Position numbers and translations under genes: made by a program. The notes beneath the pieces are model-generated. The model saw only the letters and a list, made by a program, of their open reading frames with translations, did not search any database and was not told the origin of the DNA. This document shows, piece after piece, positions 14,751-21,925 of a stretch of DNA of 21,925 nt; position 1 is the first letter of the stretch; each line of letters starts with the position of its first letter. Source of the stretch: JANOQP01 sp044227705 (GTDB taxonomy: Bacteria > Bacteroidota > Bacteroidia > Chitinophagales > Saprospiraceae); contig JBGAWE010000059.1 in NCBI GenBank assembly GCA_044227705.1, positions 1 to 21,925 on the forward strand, in the 5' to 3' direction.

Positions 14751-17588
14751 TCATTGGTAAAGGAACATCGACGAGTTCCTTTCCAACTCCCTGAAATACG
14801 GGTCTTTCAAGTCCTTGATGAAATAGATGGCCTCGCCCGTCGATTTCATCTCCGGCCCGAGCCGCTTGTCGACGCCGGGGAATTTATCGAACGAGAAGAC
14901 CGGTATCTTGATGGCGTAGCCCTCGAGCCGCGGCTGGATGTCGAAGTCGCGCAGCTTGTGGGTGCCGAGCATGACTTTGGTGGCGATGTTGAGGAACGGA
15001 ACGCCATATGCCTTTGCGATGAACGGCGTGGTGCGCGAGGCGCGCGGGTTGGCCTCGATGACGAAGACCTCGTCGTTCTTGATGGCGAACTGGATGTTTA
15101 TCAGGCCTTTCACATTCAGCGCGAACGCGATTTTCTTGGTGTGCTCGACCATCTCGGCAAGCACTTTTTTCGATAGGGAATAGGTCGGGAGCAACGCGTT
15201 CGAGTCGCCCGAGTGGACGCCCGCTGGCTCGATATGCTCCATGATGCCCATGATGTGGATGTCGTCGCCGTCGCAGATGGCGTCGATTTCGGCCTCTTTG
15301 GCGCGCTCCAAGAACTGGTCGATAAGAACGCGGTTGTCGGGCAGGTCTTTGAAGATGGTCAAGACCTGTTTTTCCAACTCGGAATCATTGATGACTATGC
15401 GCATCCTTTGTCCGCCGAGGACATAAGACGGGCGCACCAACAGCGGATAGGGAATCTCCTGTGCGATGCCCAATGCAGCGTCGACATCAGTTGCCGCGCC
15501 GTATTTTGGATAGGGAATTCCCAGTTCTTTCAACAAGTCGGAGAAGCGGCCCCGGTCCTCGGCGATGTCCATGTCGTTGTATTGGGTTCCGACAATGGGC
15601 CAGCCGTTTTTGTGCAGTTTCTCTGCGAGTTTCAGAGCCGTTTGCCCGCCAAGCTGGACAATCACGCCGTCCGGTTTTTCGTGTGTGAGAATGTCCTCGA
15701 GGTGTTCCCAAAAGATTGGCTCGAAATAGAGCTTGTCGGCAATGTCGAAATCGGTCGAGACTGTCTCGGGATTGCAGTTGACCATGATTGCCTCATAGCC
15801 AACTTCTTTTATCGCCAATATGCCGTGCACGCAGCAATAGTCGAACTCAATGCCCTGTCCAATGCGGTTGGGGCCGGAGCCGAGGACGACAACCTTTTTC
15901 TTTTTGGAGACTATTGATTCGTTCTTGTCCTCAAAAGTCGAGTAGAAATAATTGGTCTTCGACTCAAATTCAGCTGCGCAGGTGTCGACCATCTTATAGA
16001 CCCGGCGCAAACCGAGCTTTTTCCGCGCAGCGGCAACAGATTTTTCATCAACGCGCATCAGCCAAGCTATCTGAGAATCCGAATAGCCGCACTGTTTTAA
16101 CTCGGTGAAAAAGTCGAGCGGGATGTCGCTCGGGACGTTGAATTTTAAAATCTCTGTCTCGAGTTTGACGAGCCTTTTTATCTGCTTTAAAAACCACGGA
16201 TCAATGCCCGTCAGTTTCTGGACGCTCTTTTCAGGGATGCCCAAGCGCAGCGCGTCTTTCACCCGATAAATCCGGTCGTCGCTGGCGTATTCGAGCCGCT
16301 TCATGATTTCGTCCGACGACAACCATTCTTTCATGTCGGAGCCAAGGCCGGTGCGGTTGTTCTCCTGCGACTGACAGGCTTTTTGGAGGGCTTCGAGGAA
16401 CGTCCGCCCGATGGCCATGACCTCGCCGACCGATTTCATCTGCAGCCCGAGCTTGTGGTCGGAGCCTTGGAACTTGTCGAAGTTCCAGCGCGGCATTTTC
16501 ACGATGACGTAGTCGAGCGTCGGCTCGAAATAGGCCGAGGTGGTCTTCGTGATCTGGTTTTTCAGCTCGTCGAGGTGGTAGCCGATGGCCAGCTTCGCCG
16601 CGATTTTGGCAATCGGATACCCCGTCGCCTTGCTCGCCAGCGCGGACGAGCGGCTGACGCGCGGGTTTATTTCAACAGCTATAAGTTGCTCTGTTTCAGG
16701 GTGCATGGCGAACTGGACGTTGCAGCCGCCCGCGAAGTTGCCGAGCGAGCGCATCATCTTGATGGCGTTGTCGCGCATCTGCTGGAAGGCGGTGTCGGAG
16801 AGCGTCATGGCCGGGGCGACCGTGATGGAGTCCCCCGTGTGGATGCCCATCGGGTCGAGGTTTTCGACGGTGCAGATGATGGTGACGTTGTCGTTCGCGT
16901 CGCGCAGGAGTTCGAGTTCGAACTCCTTCCAGCCCAAAACCGCTTTTTCAACAAGGACTTCGTGGGTCGGCGAGGCGTTGAGGCCGCGTTTCAGAGCCTC
17001 GTCGAAATCCTCCTCTTTCATGCAGAAGCCGCCGCCCGTCCCGCCGAGCGTGTACGACGGGCGGATGACGAGCGGGAAGCCGATTTTTTGGGCCGCCTCT
17101 TTCCCTTCCAAAAAGGAGTTTGCGATGAACGACGGGGCCACGTCCATCCCGATTCGGAGCATGAGCTGCTTGAACTCCTCGCGGTTCTCGCAGATTTCGA
17201 TAGCCTGGATGTCGACGCCGATCATGCGGCAGTTGTGCCGATCGAAGATGCCCTGCTTGTCGCACTCGATGGCGAGGTTGAGGGCCGTCTGGCCGCCCAT
17301 CGTGGGCAGCACGGCGTCGATGCGGCCGAGGCTCGGGTCCTCCGAATGGGTTTTGAGGATCCAGTCGATGCTGTCCGGCGTGAGGGGCTTGAGGTAGACA
17401 TGGTCGGCCGTGACCGGGTCGGTCATGATGGTGGCCGGGTTGGAGTTGATTAGCGAGACCTTGATGCCCTCCTCGCGCAGCGAGCGGCTGGCCTGCGACC
17501 CTGAATAGTCGAACTCGCAGGCCTGCCCGATGATGATTGGGCCGGAGCCGATGATGAGGACGTGCTGGATGGATGTATCTTTTGGCAT
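14751..17588 (-). CDS. carB: Carbamoyl-phosphate synthase large subunit, lacking the C-terminal regulatory domain
   Basis: Makes carbamoyl phosphate from bicarbonate, ammonia (from the glutaminase subunit CarA) and two ATP for pyrimidine and arginine synthesis. Two homologous ATP-grasp halves are clear: the first starts IIGSGPIIIGQACEFDYSG (12-30) and has the glycine-rich loop LGGTGGG (181-187) and EINPRVSRSSA (306-316); the second starts VLGSGPNRIGQGIEFDY (568-584) and has EANPRASRTTP (845-855). A helical linker domain (about 405-550) lies between them. The protein ends at residue 945, just after the second half. The roughly 130-residue MGS-like allosteric domain of the 1,073-residue E. coli enzyme is absent, as I recall for many Bacteroidota. 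No carA is in the window. It is the first gene of the minus-strand cluster, and a terminator-like hairpin lies 36 bases upstream of its ATG. Confidence 0.97.
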   Translation of the reverse strand: MPKDTSIQHVLIIGSGPIIIGQACEFDYSGSQASRSLREEGIKVSLINSNPATIMTDPVTADHVYLKPLTPDSIDWILKTHSEDPSLGRIDAVLPTMGGQTALNLAIECDKQGIFDRHNCRMIGVDIQAIEICENREEFKQLMLRIGMDVAPSFIANSFLEGKEAAQKIGFPLVIRPSYTLGGTGGGFCMKEEDFDEALKRGLNASPTHEVLVEKAVLGWKEFELELLRDANDNVTIICTVENLDPMGIHTGDSITVAPAMTLSDTAFQQMRDNAIKMMRSLGNFAGGCNVQFAMHPETEQLIAVEINPRVSRSSALASKATGYPIAKIAAKLAIGYHLDELKNQITKTTSAYFEPTLDYVIVKMPRWNFDKFQGSDHKLGLQMKSVGEVMAIGRTFLEALQKACQSQENNRTGLGSDMKEWLSSDEIMKRLEYASDDRIYRVKDALRLGIPEKSVQKLTGIDPWFLKQIKRLVKLETEILKFNVPSDIPLDFFTELKQCGYSDSQIAWLMRVDEKSVAAARKKLGLRRVYKMVDTCAAEFESKTNYFYSTFEDKNESIVSKKKKVVVLGSGPNRIGQGIEFDYCCVHGILAIKEVGYEAIMVNCNPETVSTDFDIADKLYFEPIFWEHLEDILTHEKPDGVIVQLGGQTALKLAEKLHKNGWPIVGTQYNDMDIAEDRGRFSDLLKELGIPYPKYGAATDVDAALGIAQEIPYPLLVRPSYVLGGQRMRIVINDSELEKQVLTIFKDLPDNRVLIDQFLERAKEAEIDAICDGDDIHIMGIMEHIEPAGVHSGDSNALLPTYSLSKKVLAEMVEHTKKIAFALNVKGLINIQFAIKNDEVFVIEANPRASRTTPFIAKAYGVPFLNIATKVMLGTHKLRDFDIQPRLEGYAIKIPVFSFDKFPGVDKRLGPEMKSTGEAIYFIKDLKDPYFRELERNSSMFLYQ

Positions 17589-17607
17589 TGTGCAAGTGGT
17601 TGGCTGT

Positions 17608-17640
17608 CAAATGTTTGTCTCAAAAAAAAGGGCATCCCAA
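17608..17640 (-). promoter_or_regulatory. Candidate carB promoter overlapping the hairpin
   Basis: On the minus strand, TTG (17640-17638) and AACATTTG (17615-17608) are 22 bases apart. The second box misses the TAnnTTTG consensus only at its first base. If used, transcription would start only about 15 bases before the carB ATG, and the -33 box would lie at the loop/stem boundary of the hairpin at 17625-17660. The alternative is a promoter further upstream with the hairpin acting as an attenuator. Confidence 0.3.
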
Positions 17641-17660
17641 CTGGTCGGGATGCCCTTTTT
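17625..17660. terminator. Strong bidirectional terminator-like hairpin in a divergent intergenic region
   Basis: Arms 17625-17638 and 17647-17660 are exact inverse complements (14 bases each) around an 8-base loop. The core GGGCATCCC is followed by TTTTT on the plus strand and by eight T residues on the minus strand. It begins 36 bases upstream of the carB ATG and lies upstream of the esterase promoter candidate, so it is not at the end of any annotated gene. It could be a carB leader attenuator, an insulator between the two divergent promoters, or the end of an unrecognised short transcript. Confidence 0.75.
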
Positions 17661-17837
17661 CGGGTAAGGCAGCTATTTGAGAACGGGACGGGACAACTTT
17701 GTTTTCAAAAAATTTTCTGGCGGCGAAGGTAAAACGGACGGGCAGAAAGGGGAAGGGCGGTGGGCAAAAGTTTGGGCGAGACGAGGGCAATTGCCGGGTT
17801 TTCCGCATTTCCCCCATAAGCCGTGGCTGGGCTAAAA

Positions 17838-17869
17838 TTGGCCCACGAGGCAGGCGTTGGCTACTTTTG
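17838..17869 (+). promoter_or_regulatory. Bacteroidota-type promoter of the esterase gene
   Basis: TTG at 17838-17840 and a full TAnnTTTG match (TACTTTTG) at 17862-17869 are 21 bases apart. The expected start of transcription falls near 17876, giving a leader of about 25 bases before the ATG at 17901. The first bases of that leader would be the 13-base repeat. The region 17589-17900 (312 bases) otherwise contains only the hairpin, the carB promoter candidate and no gene I can support. Confidence 0.5.
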
Positions 17870-17900
17870 TCTCCGGCCAACCACTTGCTTTTTGCAGAAC

Positions 17901-20852
17901 ATGAACAACACAACATTGTCTCTCCGTGCGCTTTTTGCCCTTGCGGCCCTCTTTTTTCTTGTTGAAAAACAGGCCGTCGCCCAGTCTGACATCGCCGCCT
18001 TCCACCGCTGCGGGCAGACCTTTATCACATGGACGGAGAATCCGATGGCGCAGCAATACCGAATCTATCGCGCCGCGCAGTCCATCTCCGCCACGAGCCT
18101 CGGGCAGGCACAAAAAATCGCCACGCTCGGGCAGGGCAGCGGCCGCCACATCACCGAGGAGTGGCGCAACAACGGATTTTACAACACCGTCCAGACCCGC
18201 TTCGTCATCGAAGACCTCGGCGCGGAGCTGCCCGTCGGCACCGGCCTCTGCGTGTGGACGACGCAGCCGGGAGAGGGGGGCGCGGCCTATTACGCCATCA
18301 CTCGCGTTCAAGATGGGGTCGAGATTTTGGACATACAAAGCGGCGTGAACAGCCTCGCCGACCCGCTCGCGGAGGCCGTCGCCGAGCCTTGCCCGGTGAA
18401 GGTCTGGCAGTCCGCCGACGGGCTTTCGGCCGTTTTCACCCAGTTCGTCGACATCAAATATTGGAACATCACCTATGAGGGCTTCGCCTACAACTACGCC
18501 GTGATGAAGCCGCAGGGCTACAACCCCGATTTCATATACCCGCTCTGCTTCGACCTGCATTGCTGGGGCTGCCGCTACAACCCGACGCTCTCGGGCGGCG
18601 CACCTTTCGGGCTGCCGGTCATCCTCGTCTACCCCGACGACCCGGGGAAGACGTGGTGGTTCGGCTTCTCAAAAGCCCACCAATACCGCGACCAATGGCC
18701 CGACGCCAACTGGGGCCTGCCCACCGAACCTGCCGTGACCGGCCCCATCGTAAACTACACCGAGCAAAGAGTTTTGAAAATCGTCGACGACCTCCAACTG
18801 GTCGGCGGCTACAGTTTCGACCCGAACAAGATTTATTTTTGGGGAAACTCGATGGGCGGCACCGGCGTGTTGACTCTCGGCTCTCGCTACCCGGACATCG
18901 TCGCGGCGGGCTATTGCTCCTTGCCGGTGACCAATTTCGAGGTCTCGCACTGGCAATACGATTGCGCCGTCATGTGGGGACCGACTTGGCTCGACCTGCC
19001 CGTCGAGATTGGCGGCGAGCACGCCGACCACCTTTTTAAATACACCGGCCAATCCGTTTGGGACTGGCAGAACACCCAAAAACAGATGCGCGACCGCATG
19101 GCCGACGAGATGGCCTACCTCTGCACGGCCCACGGCGACGAGGACATCTATGTCGAATGGTGGAACCAGGGCCAGCCCTGGTACGAGCAGATGCAGGACT
19201 CGATGCGGCGCGGCGGCTCCGGCTGGACGCAGCACATGGCCGGCCACGACTGGATGCAATGGCGCGGCACCGGCCTCAACTGGGGCTGGCTGCCCAACAC
19301 CGGCGACCAGTGGAAATGGGTGAAAAACGAGAGCTTCCCGGCCTTCTCCCGCTTTTCTGGAAATTCTTGGACCAACCACAACATCAACCTGCAATGGGCC
19401 AGCCCGGCCAACGGCTCTTTCCCCGGAACGGTGACTGACACTAAAAATGAGTGGAGCATCTTGCTGGAACTGGCCGACCACCCGCAGTTCGCCAGCACGT
19501 TCAACAAGCCGCTCGACAGCGCATGGGTCGACGTCACGCCGCGCCGGTTGCAGAATTTCAAAGTTGAAACCGGCAAAAACTATCATTGGAAATGGTCGGA
19601 CGAGGCAACCGGTGCAATACTCGCCGAGGGAGATTTTCAACCCGACGGTTTCGGCCTGCTGACCGTCCCGCAGGTCTTGGTGAAAAACTCGGTGCGCCGC
19701 CTGCGCATCGCCCCGTCGGGCAACCCGCCGATGCCGTGCGATGCGCCGGCCGGCTTCACCGCCGTCGGCCTCTCGGACTCGACGGCCAATCTTTCTTGGG
19801 ACGAAACGCCAGGGGCTATCGGCTATCTCGTTTCCATCACCAATTCGATCGGCGGGAGCACGGCCTCGATTTTTACCCAAACCCAACCGCTCCTGCTCAA
19901 CAACCTGCCGCCATGTGTCGATTTCACTGCCACCGTTCAGGTGGTCTGCTCCGACGGCGAAACGAGCCAGCCGAGTGCAACTGCCTCGTTTTCAACGAGT
20001 TGCACGCCACCGCCGCCGTGCGAAGCCACCTCCAGCCTTTCTATGAACGTCCTCAACGACTCGACGGCCGCACTCTCGTGGGCGGCCGTCGCCGGGGCAC
20101 AGGGCTATCTGATTTCATATTCAAAAACCGGCTCGGCCGACACGACATTCCTATTCACTGCCGAAAATTTCCTCACGGTCGAAGGCCTTGAAATTTGCGC
20201 CGACTACTCGTTCTCTGTCCTGACCGCTTGCCCGAACAACTCGGTTTCGACGGACGCCTTCACCGTCCCGATTTCAACCGGCTGCCCGCCGCAGCCTTGC
20301 GAAAAGACGACAGGGATCGTTTTCACGGACAGCACGGCGAACGCTCTTTCTCTGAATTGGACGGCCGTCGCTGGCGCGTCGAGCTTCCACGTCGAGCATC
20401 GAAAACTTGGCTCGACCGACTGGAATTTAACGGCCACCAATCTTCCGGCCCTTACTGTTTCGGGCCTCGATAGTTGCACAGAATATGAGGTCAGAGTGCG
20501 CGCGCTTTGCGGCTTAAATGCTGTCGGCGATTGGTCGGATGCTTTTGTCGCAAAAACAACCAATTGCACAAGCGCGACAGACGAGCCAGCGATGACCGAA
20601 GCGGTCGAGATTTATCCGAACCCATCCAACGGCTTTGTCAGAATCACTGTGAAAAACAACAATTTCGGAAACGACGCACAGCTCTTTGTCCATGACTTTT
20701 TGGGGAAAAGCTGCGCGGAGGTTTTAGTCAGATTTGACAGCCAAATCTCTGTGTCGTTAGAACTCGGCGAATTGCCGACGGGTGTTTATCAGTTGATGCT
20801 TAAAGACGAGGCAGAGCGTCTGTTTTCCAAGAAACTTGTGGTCATCAGATGA
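17901..20852 (+). CDS. Secreted alpha/beta-hydrolase (esterase-like) with FN3 domains and type IX sorting domain
   Basis: Encodes 983 residues. A signal peptide (1-27, cut after AVA before Gln28) precedes a beta-rich N-terminal domain (about 30-165), then a Trp-rich alpha/beta-hydrolase domain (about 170-500). This has the nucleophile elbow GNSMGG (Ser317), a likely acid in HGDED (Asp415, or Asp413) and a likely base in AGHDW (His449), which resembles extracellular polyhydroxyalkanoate-depolymerase or feruloyl/acetyl-xylan esterase-like enzymes. A beta domain (about 535-603) and three FN3-like domains (612-700, 707-795, 799-888) follow. The last part (901-983, EIYPNPSNGF to KKLVVIR) is a type IX secretion sorting domain, so the enzyme should be exported and surface-bound or released. 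The frame is open back to 17823, but the ATG at 17901 directly precedes the signal peptide and fits the promoter. The substrate is unknown; a polymer or cell-surface ester is an inference. Confidence 0.9.
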   Translation: MNNTTLSLRALFALAALFFLVEKQAVAQSDIAAFHRCGQTFITWTENPMAQQYRIYRAAQSISATSLGQAQKIATLGQGSGRHITEEWRNNGFYNTVQTRFVIEDLGAELPVGTGLCVWTTQPGEGGAAYYAITRVQDGVEILDIQSGVNSLADPLAEAVAEPCPVKVWQSADGLSAVFTQFVDIKYWNITYEGFAYNYAVMKPQGYNPDFIYPLCFDLHCWGCRYNPTLSGGAPFGLPVILVYPDDPGKTWWFGFSKAHQYRDQWPDANWGLPTEPAVTGPIVNYTEQRVLKIVDDLQLVGGYSFDPNKIYFWGNSMGGTGVLTLGSRYPDIVAAGYCSLPVTNFEVSHWQYDCAVMWGPTWLDLPVEIGGEHADHLFKYTGQSVWDWQNTQKQMRDRMADEMAYLCTAHGDEDIYVEWWNQGQPWYEQMQDSMRRGGSGWTQHMAGHDWMQWRGTGLNWGWLPNTGDQWKWVKNESFPAFSRFSGNSWTNHNINLQWASPANGSFPGTVTDTKNEWSILLELADHPQFASTFNKPLDSAWVDVTPRRLQNFKVETGKNYHWKWSDEATGAILAEGDFQPDGFGLLTVPQVLVKNSVRRLRIAPSGNPPMPCDAPAGFTAVGLSDSTANLSWDETPGAIGYLVSITNSIGGSTASIFTQTQPLLLNNLPPCVDFTATVQVVCSDGETSQPSATASFSTSCTPPPPCEATSSLSMNVLNDSTAALSWAAVAGAQGYLISYSKTGSADTTFLFTAENFLTVEGLEICADYSFSVLTACPNNSVSTDAFTVPISTGCPPQPCEKTTGIVFTDSTANALSLNWTAVAGASSFHVEHRKLGSTDWNLTATNLPALTVSGLDSCTEYEVRVRALCGLNAVGDWSDAFVAKTTNCTSATDEPAMTEAVEIYPNPSNGFVRITVKNNNFGNDAQLFVHDFLGKSCAEVLVRFDSQISVSLELGELPTGVYQLMLKDEAERLFSKKLVVIR

Positions 20853-21306
20853 GCGAGGGTTGCCGGGGAGCCACTCAATTGAAATATGGTCATGGGGTCT
20901 TTTGGATGTTGGCTAGAGTGACGTGCCGGGTTGGATGAGCGGATAATTGGATCTGGGATTCAAGCCGTAAAAATTGGGTTGGAAAGGCGTGGTGCAGGTT
21001 GGCATTGGTGATGTGGTGGTGGTGAATTGGCGCAGGTGAGCGCCTCCGACCCGCAGTTGCTGGAGACCCTCGCCAACCTCGCTGCGCAGCGAAGGATATG
21101 GGTCAGCGGAGAATTTCCCGACAGAGGATTTTCTGACTTAAAAACCGTCAAGGACTGCGACCGGCATTCGCATTGCCAACCTAAACCTCCATGGATAGCA
21201 AATTGCAGGCTCCGATGGCCTGCGCTGGATAAACCCTGCGGCGGGCAAAGCAGCGAAAAAACCGGCAGCGGCGACTTTCCTTCATCACTTCAAATCGGCA
21301 ACGACC
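20853..21306. other. 454-base intergenic region without a supported gene
   Basis: No terminator, RNA gene or convincing promoter is visible between the esterase stop and the metalloprotease start. The first part (about 20870-21027) is G- and T-rich and C-poor on the plus strand, unlike the flanking genes. It holds three GGTTGG hexamers (20929-20934, 20977-20982, 20997-21002) and a TGTTGG variant (20907-20912). From about 21027 to 21150 one plus-strand frame looks weakly protein-like but then runs out of frame across the metalloprotease gene, so I do not call it. Confidence 0.6.
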
Positions 21307-21925
21307 ATGCCCACCTTCCGCTTCGCGTTGGCCTTCGTGGCCGCTTTTTCTTTCTGCCAACCCATTTTTTCTCAAGAAAAAGACCTGCCCGGCTGCGGCT
21401 TCGACGGCATGAGGCCGCCCGCCGTGCAGAAGCAAATCGACCAGTTCGAAAAAGGGCTCGCGGGTTTTGTTTCGCAAAAAAAGGAGTCGAGCGGGCCGAT
21501 GATGCTGCCCTGCGTTGTCCACATCATCCACAACGGGGGAGCGGAGAACATTTCCGATGCCCAAGTTTTGGCGGCAATCGAGCACCTCAACGATGCTTTC
21601 GCGGCGGCTGGTTTCTTTGCCCAAAAAGGCGCGACGGTCAACACCCAAATCCAGTTCTGCCTCGCTAAAAGAGACCCCGACGGCAACGCCACGACCGGCA
21701 TCACCCGCGACCAGTCGCCGCTGACGGAGATGGTGATGGAGACGGACGACCTTCCCGTGAAAAACTTAAACCGTTGGAAACCAACCGATTATGTCAACAT
21801 CTGGGTGGTGAAGGAAATCACGAGCCTGTCTTCGGGGCCGGGCGTGGCGGGGTATGCCTACTTCCCGTCGTCGCACGGCTCGGCGGTCGACGGAATGGTC
21901 TGCGAGGCGAGATATTTCGGCACCA
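21307..21925 (+). CDS. N-terminal part of a secreted M43-family (cytophagalysin/pappalysin-like) metalloprotease
   Basis: The frame from the ATG at 21307 is open to the end of the window, giving the first 206 residues. It starts with a signal peptide (about 1-22, hydrophobic core FALAFVAAFSF, probable cut near FSQEK). The body matches the propeptide and first half of the catalytic domain of M43 zinc proteases of Bacteroidota: LPCVVHIIHN followed by ISDAQVLAAIEHLNDAF, then NTQIQFCLA, YVNIWVV and a Gly/Tyr/Phe-rich stretch leading to CEARYFGT. In this family the HExxHxxGxxH zinc site follows shortly after this point, so it lies beyond the window and activity cannot be checked. A C-terminal sorting domain would be expected but is also out of view. 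The esterase gene 454 bases upstream is on the same strand; co-transcription is uncertain. Confidence 0.85.
   Translation, partial: MPTFRFALAFVAAFSFCQPIFSQEKDLPGCGFDGMRPPAVQKQIDQFEKGLAGFVSQKKESSGPMMLPCVVHIIHNGGAENISDAQVLAAIEHLNDAFAAAGFFAQKGATVNTQIQFCLAKRDPDGNATTGITRDQSPLTEMVMETDDLPVKNLNRWKPTDYVNIWVVKEITSLSSGPGVAGYAYFPSSHGSAVDGMVCEARYFGT

Larger units (their letters stand above)
17592..17888. repeat. 13-bp inverted repeat flanking the carB/esterase divergent region
   Basis: GCAAGTGGTTGGC at 17592-17604 is the exact inverse complement of GCCAACCACTTGC at 17876-17888, with 271 bases between. Each copy reads GCCAACCACTTGC in the direction of its neighbouring gene, ending 3 bases before the carB ATG and 12 bases before the esterase ATG. 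Each copy also starts 3-6 bases downstream of a -7-like TTTG box, so both would lie at the very start of the two transcripts. Confidence 0.75.

Noticed and set aside
17592..17888. Small transposable element (MITE) bounded by the 13-bp inverted repeat
   Set aside because: I find no target-site duplication next to the two repeat copies, and each copy is placed like a leader element of the adjacent gene. It remains an alternative explanation only.
21079..21092. 14-base palindrome TCGCTGCGCAGCGA
   Set aside because: No loop, T tract or symmetry with a start codon; a single G+C-rich palindrome of this size is unremarkable.
21027..21668. 213-codon open frame starting with TTG upstream of and overlapping the metalloprotease
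   Set aside because: Most of it overlaps the M43 gene in another frame. The first 40 codons look mildly protein-like but have no recognisable family or ribosome site; at best a gene remnant.

Overview
The window is G+C-rich DNA from a member of the Bacteroidota, most likely a Saprospiraceae-like relative. Four things support this. Two large secreted proteins, and probably a third, look like type IX secretion cargo with the family's C-terminal sorting domain. SdrD_B, SprB-like, HYR-like and dockerin-like modules are combined in one giant surface protein. The LspA insertion and the CarB without its C-terminal regulatory domain fit this phylum as I know it. Promoter-like sites match the Bacteroidota pattern TTG / TAnnTTTG, and most genes lack an obvious Shine-Dalgarno site. 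The genus cannot be fixed from this sequence alone.

Layout. Positions 1-249 hold the 3' end of an unidentified gene on the plus strand, which meets pckA (minus, ATP-type PEP carboxykinase) at a perfect hairpin terminator. Divergent from pckA is a plus-strand pair: a 73-residue two-helix membrane protein (2203-2424) and a thiolase (2473-3645). The thiolase reading frame is intact except for one in-frame TAA that replaces the Glu expected before the NEAF motif. A 25-bp perfect palindrome then separates the thiolase from a 2,356-residue secreted modular protein on the minus strand (3732-10802). Next, all on the minus strand, come a short mscL and a likely operon transcribed carB - sterol desaturase-like enzyme - lspA - M16 peptidase (17588 down to 11454); lspA and the peptidase abut as TGA-ATG. 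Divergent from carB is a secreted esterase-like protein with FN3 domains and a sorting domain (17901-20852). A 454-base gap follows, then the 5' part of an M43-type metalloprotease that runs off the end (21307-21925).

How the genes fit together. The window mixes housekeeping functions (gluconeogenesis/anaplerosis, thiolysis or acyl-CoA condensation, carbamoyl phosphate synthesis, lipoprotein maturation, osmotic safety valve) with extracellular functions (a giant adhesin-like protein, an esterase and a protease, all with signal peptides). I see no tRNA, rRNA, CRISPR array, insertion sequence or phage gene, and no clear defence or biosynthetic island. The points most worth checking are the thiolase nonsense codon, the carB/esterase divergent region (a strong two-way terminator hairpin, a 13-bp inverted repeat beside both start codons and two promoter-like sites), and the unassigned N-terminal third of the giant protein.
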